From Paraburkholderia sejongensis (GTDB lineage: Bacteria > Pseudomonadota > Gammaproteobacteria > Burkholderiales > Burkholderiaceae): 64,000 nucleotides of DNA. Shown one piece after another: positions 23,976 through 32,356 of the stretch. The DNA is taken from assembly GCF_020880815.1 (NCBI RefSeq), contig NZ_JAJITD010000005.1:62001-126000 (forward strand). Direction: 5' to 3'. Below the pieces are notes generated by a model that saw only the letters and a list, made by a program, of their open reading frames with translations, had not been told where the DNA came from and did not search any database. The first letter of the stretch is position 1; each line of letters opens with the position of its first letter. Position numbers and translations under genes: made by a program.

Positions 23976-25394
23976 ATGAAGAACGATCTGCCGGACGTCG
24001 CCGCGCTCGGAGCGCTGCTGCGCGATCAACGCCATGCGTATCTGCGCGCGCCGTATCCATCGTGGGACACGCGCGCGACGCATTTGCGCGCGCTGCGCAA
24101 GCTGATGCTCGACAACCGCGACGCGCTCGCCGACGCGATGCATGCGGACTTCGGCAATCGCGCGAAACAGGAAGTGCTGCTGGCTGAATTTCTGCTGGTG
24201 AAGGAAGAGATCGACGCCGCGCTGCGATACGGCAAACGCTGGATGAAGCCGCAGCGCCGCCGCATGAACAAATGGCTGCTGCCGGCGCGCGCGAAGGTGG
24301 TGCCGCAACCGCTCGGCGTGGTCGGCATCATCGTGCCGTGGAATTATCCGGTGCTGCTGGCGGTCGGGCCGCTGATCAGCGCGCTGACGGCCGGCAATCG
24401 CGCGATCATCAAGATGTCCGAACTCACGCCGCGCACGTCGGCATTGTTCGAGCAGCTGATCGGGCAGACCTTTGCGCGTAATCACATCGCGGTGGTCAAC
24501 GGCGACGCCGCGCTCGCGGCCGCGTTCAGCGCGCAGCCGTTCGATCATCTGCTGTTTACCGGCTCGACCAGGGTCGGTCACGAAGTGATGCGCGCGGCAG
24601 CCGAGCATCTGACGCCGGTAACGCTGGAACTCGGCGGCAAGTCGCCGGCGATCATCGGCGCGCATGCGCGTTTCGATAACGCGGTCGATAACCTGATGGC
24701 CGGTAAAACGCTCAATGCCGGCCAGACCTGCGTGGCGCCCGATTACGTACTGGTGCCGCGCGGCAAGGAGCAGGCGTTTATCGAACGGGCGCGCGCGCGG
24801 ATGTCGAAGATGTATCCGGACTTCGCGCGCAATCCGGATTACACGTCGATTATTTCGGCGCGGCATTTCGAGCGGCTTTTGCGGCTCGCCGAAGAAGCGC
24901 GCGATGCGGGCGCGCAGTTGCATCCTCTGACCGATGCCGAGCCCGATGCCGGGAGCCGGCGGTTTCCGTTGATCGTGGTGACGGGCGCGCCGGATGAGTG
25001 CGCGCTGATGCAGGAGGAGATTTTCGGGCCGCTGTTGCCGTTGGTGCCGTATGACACGCTCGATGACGCGATCGCGTGGGTGAATGCGCGGCCGCGACCG
25101 TTGGCGCTTTATTTATACGCCGACGATGCGCACACGGTTGAGCGGGTGACTCGCGAGACGATTGCCGGCGGGATGGCGGTGAATGAAACGTTGATGCATC
25201 TGGCTTGCGAGAGTTTGCCGTTCGGTGGAGTCGGGGCTAGCGGAATGGGGGCTTATCACGGGTATGAGGGGTTCGTGACTTTCTCCAAGATGAAGCCGGT
25301 GTTGACGCAGTCGCGGTTCAATACGCGGGGGTTGATTTCGCCGCCTTATGGGAGGCGGGTTAATGCGTTGTTGAAGTTGATGTTTAAGGTTTGA
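23976..25394 (+). CDS. Aldehyde dehydrogenase, coniferyl aldehyde dehydrogenase type
   Basis: A 472-residue NAD(P)-dependent aldehyde dehydrogenase. Seen: VVGIIVPWNYPVLLAVGPLISALTAGNRAIIKMSE (cofactor region), FTGSTRVG, the general base in LELGGKSPAII, the catalytic Cys in NAGQTCVAPDYVL, and the EEIFGPLLP...NETLMHLACESLPFGGVGASGMGAYHG C-terminal region. The short C-terminus and the HLACESLPFGG segment are typical of coniferyl aldehyde dehydrogenases acting on aromatic or long-chain aldehydes. A GC-poorer 3' end (last 40 codons) is visible. With the GMC oxidoreductase 2 kb upstream it could form an alcohol-to-acid pathway. Confidence 0.9.
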   Translation: MKNDLPDVAALGALLRDQRHAYLRAPYPSWDTRATHLRALRKLMLDNRDALADAMHADFGNRAKQEVLLAEFLLVKEEIDAALRYGKRWMKPQRRRMNKWLLPARAKVVPQPLGVVGIIVPWNYPVLLAVGPLISALTAGNRAIIKMSELTPRTSALFEQLIGQTFARNHIAVVNGDAALAAAFSAQPFDHLLFTGSTRVGHEVMRAAAEHLTPVTLELGGKSPAIIGAHARFDNAVDNLMAGKTLNAGQTCVAPDYVLVPRGKEQAFIERARARMSKMYPDFARNPDYTSIISARHFERLLRLAEEARDAGAQLHPLTDAEPDAGSRRFPLIVVTGAPDECALMQEEIFGPLLPLVPYDTLDDAIAWVNARPRPLALYLYADDAHTVERVTRETIAGGMAVNETLMHLACESLPFGGVGASGMGAYHGYEGFVTFSKMKPVLTQSRFNTRGLISPPYGRRVNALLKLMFKV

Positions 25395-25594
25395 GGGCTT
25401 TGCGTGCGTGTTCAACTTTGTCTGGCGGTTGTGGGTACGCGCACGTTACTGATCGCGCCGGCCTTGCCGACTATTGCGAGAAATCCGGGCTATCTGTAGA
25501 ACAGCAATATCCTGGATTTGGGGTGGAAATAGTCGTTCGACACCTCGGCTGGAATCGTCGACAATCGACCGATCAGACCATTCACTGTGTACCA

Positions 25595-26206
25595 ATGTCG
25601 ATCGACGTTCCGGGAACCGAAGGTTATGCCGAGCATGCCGAGGCCCTGGCTAACGATTGGCACAAGATTTCATTCCAAGACCACCATCGACCCGTTCTGC
25701 ACCTGATCCCGAGTGCACCTTCCCGTATCCTGGATGTAGGGGCCGGCATGGGCCGCGACGCTGCAGCATTCGCATCGATGGGGCACTCCGTGGTGGCGGT
25801 CGAGCCCGTTGACGCGCTGCGGGCTGCCGCTATCAACTTCTACTCCACCTCCAGCGTTGTCTGGCTAGACGATAGCCTTCCGGAACTCCGCCTCGTCCGC
25901 GAAAGGGCGAACACGTTCAACGTCGTCATGGTTACTGCCGTGTGGATGCACCTGGACGAAGTCCAGCGTTGCCGAGCGATGGGCACGATCTCAGATTTAT
26001 TAGTCGATGGTGGCCTCGTCATTATGTCGTTGCGCCACGGGCCGTTTCCGAAGGGGCGGCGCATGTTTGACGTCTCCGCGGAAGACACGATCGAGCTCGC
26101 CGCAGCCCATGGTCTCCACCTTCTGCTCAACGTTTGCAGCGGCTCAGCCCAGCAAGCAAACAGGAACATGGGAATCACATGGACGCGGCTTGCTTTCCGG
26201 AAGTGA
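25595..26206 (+). CDS. Class I SAM-dependent methyltransferase
   Basis: A 203-residue protein with methyltransferase motif I ILDVGAGMGRDAAAFA (residues 45-60), the acidic post-I VVAVEPVDALR (about 66-76), DDSLPEL and a motif IV region (FNVVMVTAVWMHLDEVQR), then GGLVIMSLRHGPFPKGRRMFDVS. The substrate is unknown. The ATG at 25595 was chosen; the frame remains open to 25391 but upstream residues are not family-like. Its GC content is lower than the housekeeping genes on the left. It is 123 bases before a solute-binding-like gene and may be cotranscribed with it. Confidence 0.8.
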   Translation: MSIDVPGTEGYAEHAEALANDWHKISFQDHHRPVLHLIPSAPSRILDVGAGMGRDAAAFASMGHSVVAVEPVDALRAAAINFYSTSSVVWLDDSLPELRLVRERANTFNVVMVTAVWMHLDEVQRCRAMGTISDLLVDGGLVIMSLRHGPFPKGRRMFDVSAEDTIELAAAHGLHLLLNVCSGSAQQANRNMGITWTRLAFRK

Positions 26207-26329
26207 GGAGCGGTGCGGCGGAGATCGCGCACGGTGACTACCGGCCAGGAAGCGGTGATTGCGCGCCGGTAGAATCGTCAACAATCGGCTCCGGACTGGA
26301 TGGCCGCTTCCTTTTAGCGAGAAACAGCG

Positions 26330-27061
26330 ATGAAGGTAACGATTGCGTACATCGAAGAACCTCCGTTCGGCTGGACGGAAAACAACCGTATCGCAACCGG
26401 CGCAGATATTGAATTGGCCGAAGTCGTTCTTCGAGCGATCGGGGTCACTCGGATCGAGCATCGCCTGACGTCGTTCAGTGAACTGTTGCCCGGCGTTCAA
26501 GCCGGCCACTGGGATATGAATGTGCCGCTGTTCGTCACGCCTGAACGTGCCAAGCTCGTCGCGTTCAGCGAGCCGGTTTGGGCGATCGGGGATGGATTCC
26601 TCGTCCGGGCTGGAAATCCCAAAGCGCTCTACAGCTATGCGTCACTCGCCAATCGCGACGACGCGCGCCTTGGCATCATTGCCGGACAGGTGCAACACGC
26701 ATCGGCGAAAGCAGCAGGTGTACACCCGGATCAGATGGTAATTTTCGAACATCAGGCAGATGCGATCGATGCCGTTCTCTCCGGCCATATCGATGCGTAT
26801 GCGAGCACTGCCGTGGGAAACCGCATACTGGTTGATCGTATCGGCGGTTCGGTATTGGAGGCTGTGGAGCACAAACCGAAAATGAATGGCAAACGACAAG
26901 AACTTCCGGTCGGAGCATTCTCGTTCAGCAGAGAAAATAGCGGTCTACTGAACGCGGTAAGCGCTCATCTGCGTTCATATTTAGGCTCGCCGGACCATCG
27001 CGCTCGCATGGCGAGATTCGGGCTGACCCGCAATGAGATCGATCCTGTGCTAGCCCGTTGA
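26330..27061 (+). CDS. Family 3 solute-binding-like protein without a signal peptide
   Basis: A 243-residue protein with the amino-acid-type periplasmic binding fold: IAYIEEPPFGWTENNRIATGADIELAEVVLRAIG at the N-terminus, the FSELLPGVQAGHWDMNVPLFVTPERAKLVAFSEPVW block typical of SBP_bac_3, and the C-terminal LPVGAFSFSRENSGLLNAVSAHLRSYLGSPDHRARMARFG. The protein begins directly with the first beta strand, and no hydrophobic export signal is coded upstream in frame, so as written it would stay in the cytoplasm. No permease or ATPase is adjacent. It may be a captured or repurposed binding domain. Confidence 0.82.
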   Translation: MKVTIAYIEEPPFGWTENNRIATGADIELAEVVLRAIGVTRIEHRLTSFSELLPGVQAGHWDMNVPLFVTPERAKLVAFSEPVWAIGDGFLVRAGNPKALYSYASLANRDDARLGIIAGQVQHASAKAAGVHPDQMVIFEHQADAIDAVLSGHIDAYASTAVGNRILVDRIGGSVLEAVEHKPKMNGKRQELPVGAFSFSRENSGLLNAVSAHLRSYLGSPDHRARMARFGLTRNEIDPVLAR

Positions 27062-27089
27062 GCGTGCGACGGGGGACGCGCTTCGGCCG

Positions 27090-28731
27090 AGGCTGTGTAA
27101 AAACGCCCAGAACGGCTCACCGGTGACGCCCGGTTGGGAACGCAGTTGCGTTAGGCCGAGACGCAGGCAAATGAAGTGATCGTGTTTTATGGCAAACGAA
27201 GTCGGCGCGCGGGAGTTTATGCACCCGCGAGCTTCATTGCACGCATCGTCTTTGCGAACCCGAGAATCCTGATGACCCGTTTTAGGTTGTAGGCCAGCAC
27301 GTGCAAACTCATTTCAGCGGCGACATGGCCAAGTCCGCGCGTCTGGAAGTGCGTCGTCCCCATCCAGTGCTTGAGTGTGCCGAACACGTGCTCGACCGTG
27401 CGCCGTCGCATCGTCATGGCATCGAGCTGGCGATCCAGCCTGGACTGCATCGCCTCAAGCACCGCTTCGTGTTCCCATCGTCGAATACGCCGGTAGTCAG
27501 TGGGCGTGCACCGCTTCTTTATCGGGCATTTCGGGCAAGCGCTGCTCCAGTAGGTACGCAGGGCCATCGGAGTTTCGCGCTCGACGGAAGTAAATCTGTA
27601 AATCGCCCGTTGCCCCGCTGCACATAGGTATTGGTCGTCTTTGGCGATGTAGATGAAGTCGGCCCGATCGAACCGTCCATCCGCCTTTGCACTGGAGGTT
27701 TGTGTTTTTGGCACCAGCGCTGCAATACTAGCGTCATCGCATGCTTTGATTTCCGTGGCGCTGTAGTACCCGCGATCGGCCAGCGCCTTGAGCTTCTTCT
27801 TGCCCATCGCTTCGCGCGCGGCTTTGGCCATCGGGCTTAGCTGAGCGCGGTCACTACCGACGTTCGTCACTTCGTGTGTCACGATGAGGTGGTGCTTCGT
27901 ATCAACAGCCACCTGAACGTTGTAGCCCACCACGCCTGTGCCCTTGGCTTGCGACATCATCGAACGTGAATCGGGATCAGTCAGCGAAACCTGTTTTTCC
28001 GGTAAATCATTCAACAGTTCCGCGGCCCGATCCAGATCGCGCATCTGCTCGCGCAGCGTCTCGATCTTTTCCCGCAGCCGTTCGGTTTTCGCTTCGACCT
28101 CTGCGGGTTGCGTGCGATCAGCAGTTTCCAGCGCATCCAGATAGCGCTGGATGCTTTGCTCGATCTGCTCCTGACGCTTTGCAATCTTGTTGGGCGTGAA
28201 GTTGTTATCGCGGCTGTTGACCGCCTTGAACTTGCTGCCGTCGATGGCAACGATTGCTTGCGTGAACAGCTTCAGGTCGCGGCATATCACCACGAAGCGG
28301 CGGCATACATTGCGAACGCCGGCGCCATTGCTGCGTCTGAACTCGGCAATCGTCTTGAAGTCCGGCGCGAGGCGACCGGTCAGCCACATCAGTTCGACGT
28401 TACGCTGGCACTCGCGCTCCAGACGTCGGCTCGACTGCACGCGATTGAGATAGCCGTAGATGTAGAGTTTGAGCAGAACGGACGGATGGTAAGACGGTCG
28501 GCCCGTGATCGCCGGCGTGGTGCCTTCGAAGCCCATGGAAGCCAGATCGAGTTCGTCTACGAATGCGTCGACGATCCGCACGGGATTGTCCTCAGCGATA
28601 AAGTCTTCGAGACACTCCGGCAGCAACGTGGCCTGATTGCGGCTTGCACCTTCGACGAATCGCCCCATCTCCGCCTCTCGCGCTAACAGGTTGATTCAGT
28701 CTAGGCGATCGCGCGGGTTTTGACACACCCT
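27090..28731 (-). mobile_element. IS1182-family-type insertion sequence
   Basis: About 1.64 kb bounded by imperfect inverted ends: AGGCTGTGTAAAAACGCC at the left (27090) and, reading inward from the right (28731), AGGGTGTGTCAAAACCCG. CGGCC directly flanks both sides (27084-27088 and 28732-28736), consistent with a 5-bp target duplication; a one- or two-base uncertainty in the boundaries remains. The single transposase gene fills most of the element on the minus strand. Element and target copies look intact, suggesting a fairly recent insertion. Confidence 0.8.
27217..28668 (-). CDS. IS1182 family transposase
   Basis: A 483-residue DDE transposase. Seen: MGRFVEGASRNQATLLPECLEDFIAEDNPVR at the start, the DUF772-like GRPSYHPSVLLKLYIYGYLNRVQSSRRLERE region (about 57-87), VAIDGSKFKAVNSRD with the first catalytic Asp, a coiled-coil insertion (about 160-215), the TDPDSRSM and GYNVQVAVDTKH segment, ADRGYYSATEIKAC with the second Asp, and the C-terminal RRRTVEHVFGTLKHWMG with the catalytic Glu. 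The frame is uninterrupted and full length, so the element may be active. Confidence 0.9.
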   Translation of the reverse strand: MGRFVEGASRNQATLLPECLEDFIAEDNPVRIVDAFVDELDLASMGFEGTTPAITGRPSYHPSVLLKLYIYGYLNRVQSSRRLERECQRNVELMWLTGRLAPDFKTIAEFRRSNGAGVRNVCRRFVVICRDLKLFTQAIVAIDGSKFKAVNSRDNNFTPNKIAKRQEQIEQSIQRYLDALETADRTQPAEVEAKTERLREKIETLREQMRDLDRAAELLNDLPEKQVSLTDPDSRSMMSQAKGTGVVGYNVQVAVDTKHHLIVTHEVTNVGSDRAQLSPMAKAAREAMGKKKLKALADRGYYSATEIKACDDASIAALVPKTQTSSAKADGRFDRADFIYIAKDDQYLCAAGQRAIYRFTSVERETPMALRTYWSSACPKCPIKKRCTPTDYRRIRRWEHEAVLEAMQSRLDRQLDAMTMRRRTVEHVFGTLKHWMGTTHFQTRGLGHVAAEMSLHVLAYNLKRVIRILGFAKTMRAMKLAGA

Positions 28732-28973
28732 CGGCCAGGAAGGGACGGCAGCAGCGAAGTATCAATGTCTCCAGTTCTCGGCTCTCGGCCGTTCGGGATG
28801 GGTCCCAGAAATCCCACCCTATTACACAGGTGATCTCGCGGGTGCTGATTGATTTTCAGGCTTTAGAATTCGCGCGGTTTCACCAACACTCTTCCGATTA
28901 GTGTCGCCGCGCCTCTAAGGTTTTTCGGCATCGCGCCGATATGTCGGTATGTTCATATAGATCGGAGAGGGAG
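28732..28973. other. Gap between the insertion sequence and the orphan effector-like gene
   Basis: No gene is seen in these 242 bases. GC content is lower than the window average. GGAGAGGGAG at the right end is the ribosome binding site for the next gene. An in-frame start at 28941 for that gene is less likely than the one at 28974. Confidence 0.4.
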
Positions 28974-29801
28974 ATGAGTCTGTCTATCAGTCCAACGAGC
29001 GCAACGATAGTGGCGGTCTCCGATTCAAATCTCAGTTCCGTAGCGCTAAACCAGAATTCCACCGCAACAGATGGCATATCAGCGTCGTCGGTGGCATCGA
29101 TGACGGCAATCGATACGCAGCAGACCTCCGATCGAGTCTCTAAATACCTGAATGCAATGACGATTAATTCGCGCACCGGGGCCGATGCGCAGGATGTCGC
29201 CACTGCGCTCGTATCGTCCATGCAGGCATTGGTACTCCAACGGCCCGACCTTGCTAACGCACAATTCGATTTCCAGTCCGACAACGGTTCGATCAAAGTC
29301 ATTTCCAACAGCCTGAGCAACAGTGATAAAACCTGGCTTCAAAACCTGTTGAACAATAACGGCTCGCTCGTGCAGGCTGTCAATGTGTTTCACAATGACG
29401 CGGTGGGCGGATACTCAGCGTGGGCAGATGCGGACGGCACTCCCCTCACCGACGCCCAATCGCGAGCGGTCAGCAAACACGCCGATGGCATGGTGAGCTT
29501 CATGCGGTTGTTTCAGCAAATGGGTAGCACGGGTGCGCAAGCGATGTTTAAAGACGGGTCGTACTATGCCCCGGACGGAGCGAAGATCGATCTGACGCAA
29601 AACACAGGTAGTGCCGTTGGGTTCCTGAGTTTTATGCACAGTGCCCAGGCGATGGCGAACGGAACCGACGAATATGTGGGCCCGGGCGGGCACTCTCTTT
29701 TCGGCGCGGCGAAGTTCAATGTGTTTGAACTGAATGCTTCTGCCGTACCGAATTTTTACCCCACCCACGCTACGTCATTAGGGGTGCATGAAACTGCCTG
29801 A
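28974..29801 (+). CDS. Unrecognised Ser/Asn/Ala-rich protein, possibly secreted
   Basis: A 275-residue protein not recognised as any family. The first 55 residues are rich in Ser, Thr and Ala without a hydrophobic signal peptide (MSLSISPTSATIVAVSDSN...), a composition typical of type III or other leaderless secreted proteins. There are no Cys residues. The middle contains an NNNGSLVQAVNVFHNDAVGGYSAWADADGTPL region with an EF-hand-like run of acidic residues, then a Gly/Met-rich C-terminal half. GGAGAGGGAG precedes the ATG at 28974. Its base composition is AT-richer than neighbours and it sits between an insertion sequence and a catabolic cluster, so it was probably acquired. Secretion is inference only. 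Confidence 0.7.
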   Translation: MSLSISPTSATIVAVSDSNLSSVALNQNSTATDGISASSVASMTAIDTQQTSDRVSKYLNAMTINSRTGADAQDVATALVSSMQALVLQRPDLANAQFDFQSDNGSIKVISNSLSNSDKTWLQNLLNNNGSLVQAVNVFHNDAVGGYSAWADADGTPLTDAQSRAVSKHADGMVSFMRLFQQMGSTGAQAMFKDGSYYAPDGAKIDLTQNTGSAVGFLSFMHSAQAMANGTDEYVGPGGHSLFGAAKFNVFELNASAVPNFYPTHATSLGVHETA

Positions 29802-30102
29802 TTTTCCGAGCACAAAGAAACGCGGCAGTTGCGCGCCTTCGTCACAGCATGGGCGCAACACCCGCCCCATCGCAATCAGGGTCATGCGCGAGCGGTTCAA
29901 GCTTATGGCCCGTTCACCCGGTTCCATAGCTGGGAAGGCAGATCATCGCATTCCTCGACGTTTAAATACGGCGTGATAGTTGCTGACGCGAAGACGCCAG
30001 CGACCGTCGCCCGGTGGTGTCGTCCCGTATTGCCGTCCCCACCATCCACGCTATAAGCGACGCACGTTCATCCCACCATCCAGCACGTGCATCGCAAGAT
30101 GC
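29802..30102. other. Gap without a recognisable gene
   Basis: About 300 bases after the orphan gene. Two overlapping short frames (about 29788-29976 and 29829-30056 on plus) have some protein-like composition, such as a QLRAFVTAWAQHPPHRNQGHA stretch, and might be remnants of a gene, but no family was recognised and no ribosome binding site is convincing. Confidence 0.35.
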
Positions 30103-31413
30103 TCACTGCCGCGCCGCCATCCGCAGGCGCTCGCCCGCTTTGGTTCGCGCCGACGCGATCGACATGCCCAGGCCGAGCAACGTCAGGCACACGACGGGCA
30201 CCAGCATCGGCGCGCTGGCGTTGCCCGCGACCTTTCCTACGTAAGGCATCAGGTTCTGCGCGAAGAAGCCTCCGAGATTGCCAATCGAATTGATCGCCGC
30301 GATGCTGGCAGCCGCGCGGGCGCCCGTGAAATATCGCGGGGGCAGCGACCAGAAGCATGGATAGAGCAGCGGAATGCATGCGCCGCCCAGCACGAGCGCG
30401 GCAAACTGCAACGGCAGGCCCGGCAGCACGAGACTTAGCGCGAAGCCGATCACGCCGACGCCCGCAACCATCGCCATCGCGCTGAGCACCACACCCTCGC
30501 GTTTCAGCTTCGCCGGCAGCCACAGCAGAAGCAGCGCGGAGAGCATCCACGGAATCATGTTAAGCAGACCGTTGAGCGACGAATGCGAGACGCCGCCGCT
30601 TTTCAGCAGCGTCGGCAACCAGTACGTCACGCCATAGAGCGACGTGGACATCAGCATGTAGCCGCACGCGAACATCAGCACGCGTTTGTCGACGAGCGCC
30701 CGCCACGGATGCCCGGCGGCCGCGTCCGCCGGCGCCTCGCGCCGCAGCGCCGCGATCATCACAGCCTTTTCGTCGTTCGACAGGAACGACGCGCGTTCGA
30801 CGGACTCAGGCAGAAAGCGCAACGCAACAAGTGCGACGACGACGGCAGGTATCCCCGTTGCCACGAATACCCATTGCCAGCCGGCGAGACCCAGATTGCC
30901 GTCCAGCGACAACAGCAAGCCGCCCGCGAGCGAGCCGAGCATGTTGGCAAGCGCGCTGCCGAGCGTGAAGAAGCCAAGCATGCGGGTGCGATGACTCTGC
31001 GGAAACCAGAGCGTCAAATAGAAGATCACGCCCGGATAGAAGCCGGCTTCGGCGACCCCCAGCGCGAACCGGAACACATAGAAGAGTCCCGTTGAATGGG
31101 TGAATGCCATCGCCACGGTAATGGCGCCCCAGGTCGCCATGATCCGCGCGAGCCAAAGGCGAGCGCCGAAACGATGCAGCGCAAGCGTGCTCGGCACCTC
31201 GAACAGCAGGTAGCCGATAAAAAAGAGCGACGCGCCCAGACCATATGACGCTTCCGACATGCCGAGCGCGTGCACCATCTGCAGCTTGGCAAAGCCGACG
31301 TTCTGCCGATCGATAAAGGCGATCAGGAACATCACGATCAACAGCGGCATCAGCCGCCACGCGACCTTTTTCACAACGGCCTGCTCGGCGATCAGGGGTT
31401 GGCTCACAATCAT
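30103..31413 (-). CDS. MFS transporter, anion:cation symporter (ACS) type
   Basis: A 436-residue, 12-helix transporter with the ACS-family start (KVAWRLMPLLIVMFLIAFIDRQNVGFAKLQM), the loop FEVPSTLALHRFGARLWLARIMATWG and GVAEAGFYPGVIFYLTLWFPQSHRTRMLGFF. These are characteristic of importers of organic anions such as phthalate, tartrate, galactonate or other hydroxy- and aromatic acids. It diverges from a GntR regulator, which probably controls it, and is near a second MFS gene and an amidohydrolase, forming a small catabolic locus whose substrate is not identified. Confidence 0.88.
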   Translation of the reverse strand: MIVSQPLIAEQAVVKKVAWRLMPLLIVMFLIAFIDRQNVGFAKLQMVHALGMSEASYGLGASLFFIGYLLFEVPSTLALHRFGARLWLARIMATWGAITVAMAFTHSTGLFYVFRFALGVAEAGFYPGVIFYLTLWFPQSHRTRMLGFFTLGSALANMLGSLAGGLLLSLDGNLGLAGWQWVFVATGIPAVVVALVALRFLPESVERASFLSNDEKAVMIAALRREAPADAAAGHPWRALVDKRVLMFACGYMLMSTSLYGVTYWLPTLLKSGGVSHSSLNGLLNMIPWMLSALLLLWLPAKLKREGVVLSAMAMVAGVGVIGFALSLVLPGLPLQFAALVLGGACIPLLYPCFWSLPPRYFTGARAAASIAAINSIGNLGGFFAQNLMPYVGKVAGNASAPMLVPVVCLTLLGLGMSIASARTKAGERLRMAARQ

Positions 31414-31485
31414 TCTCCGGTCAAAAATTCATATATATGTTTCGCTGAATCCAGTTTTGAGACAATGCGTACAAACCCTTTTCAC

Positions 31486-31498
31486 CCATTTAAAATGG
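31486..31498. promoter_or_regulatory. Palindrome in the GntR/MFS divergent gap
   Basis: CCATTT-A-AAATGG is a perfect 13-bp palindrome in the 160-base gap between the MFS gene and the GntR gene, 76 bases before the GntR start. It is a candidate operator for the adjacent regulator. AT-rich TATATAT at about 31430-31437 may hold a promoter for the MFS gene. Confidence 0.45.
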
Positions 31499-31573
31499 CC
31501 ATGTACGGGTTATTACCGATCCGTCACCGACCGTGAGTATGAAATCATCTATATGAATGTGATGGAGACTACG

Positions 31574-32296
31574 ATGCCTGCCGATGACCGTCTGCCCCGT
31601 TACCAGCGTTTGCGCGACGAAATGGTCGCTCTGATCGCGGCCCGTCATTGGCGGCCGGGCGAAGCGATCCCTACCGAGCAGGCGCTCGCCAAAAGCTACG
31701 ACGTGGCGGTCGGCACGGTTCGCAAGGCCGTCGATCTGCTCGTCGCGGAAGGCCTGCTGGAACGCTTTCAGGGCCGAGGGACCTTCGTGCGCCGCGCGAG
31801 CTTCGACAGCTCCCTGTTTCGTTTCTTCCGCTTCCAGACCCGGCAAGGTGAACGACGCATTCCGGAGAGCCGCATCTTGCGACGCGAGGTCGTCGATGCG
31901 CCGTCGGCTGTCGCCGCGACCTTGCAGATTTCGACTAGCGCGCGCGTGATCCAGATGACTCGCCTGCGGCTGATCGACGGCGTGCCGATGCTCGCTGAAG
32001 AAATCTGGCTGCCCTATGTCCGTTTTGCCGCGTTTGCGCAGATGGACCTGAATGAAGTCGGTGACCTGCTGTACCCGGTGTACGAGGCGCAATGCAATCA
32101 GGTCGTGGCGTCCGCCACGGAAACGCTGACCGTCGAAGCGATTGGCCCGTTGCATGCACGGCTGTTGCGCATCGAACCGGGCACGCCGGCCGTCGTCATC
32201 GAGCGACTTGCATACGGCTACGACAGACAGCCGCTCGAATGGCGCCGCTCACGCGGGCCGGCCAGCGAATTCATCTATCAGGCCGAGATCCGCTAG
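31574..32296 (+). CDS. GntR family regulator with UTRA effector domain
   Basis: A 240-residue regulator of the HutC/FarR subgroup. The N-terminal winged helix (PRYQRLRDEMVALIAARHWRPGEAIPTEQALAKSYDVAVGTVRKAVDLLVAEGLLERFQGRGTFV, about residues 8-72) is followed by a UTRA-type ligand-binding domain (RVIQMTRLRLIDGVPMLAEEIWLP ... VVIERLAYGYDRQPLEWRRSRG...FIYQAEIR). The ATG at 31574 with GGAG 6-7 bases upstream was chosen; an in-frame ATG at 31553 is possible. It probably represses the flanking transporter and amidohydrolase genes until a pathway metabolite binds. Confidence 0.88.
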   Translation: MPADDRLPRYQRLRDEMVALIAARHWRPGEAIPTEQALAKSYDVAVGTVRKAVDLLVAEGLLERFQGRGTFVRRASFDSSLFRFFRFQTRQGERRIPESRILRREVVDAPSAVAATLQISTSARVIQMTRLRLIDGVPMLAEEIWLPYVRFAAFAQMDLNEVGDLLYPVYEAQCNQVVASATETLTVEAIGPLHARLLRIEPGTPAVVIERLAYGYDRQPLEWRRSRGPASEFIYQAEIR

Positions 32297-32356
32297 CGAT
32301 CGCGCGCCCTCACAAACAAGTCGTTCCCACGCAGGAACGACGATCTGGAGACAGCA

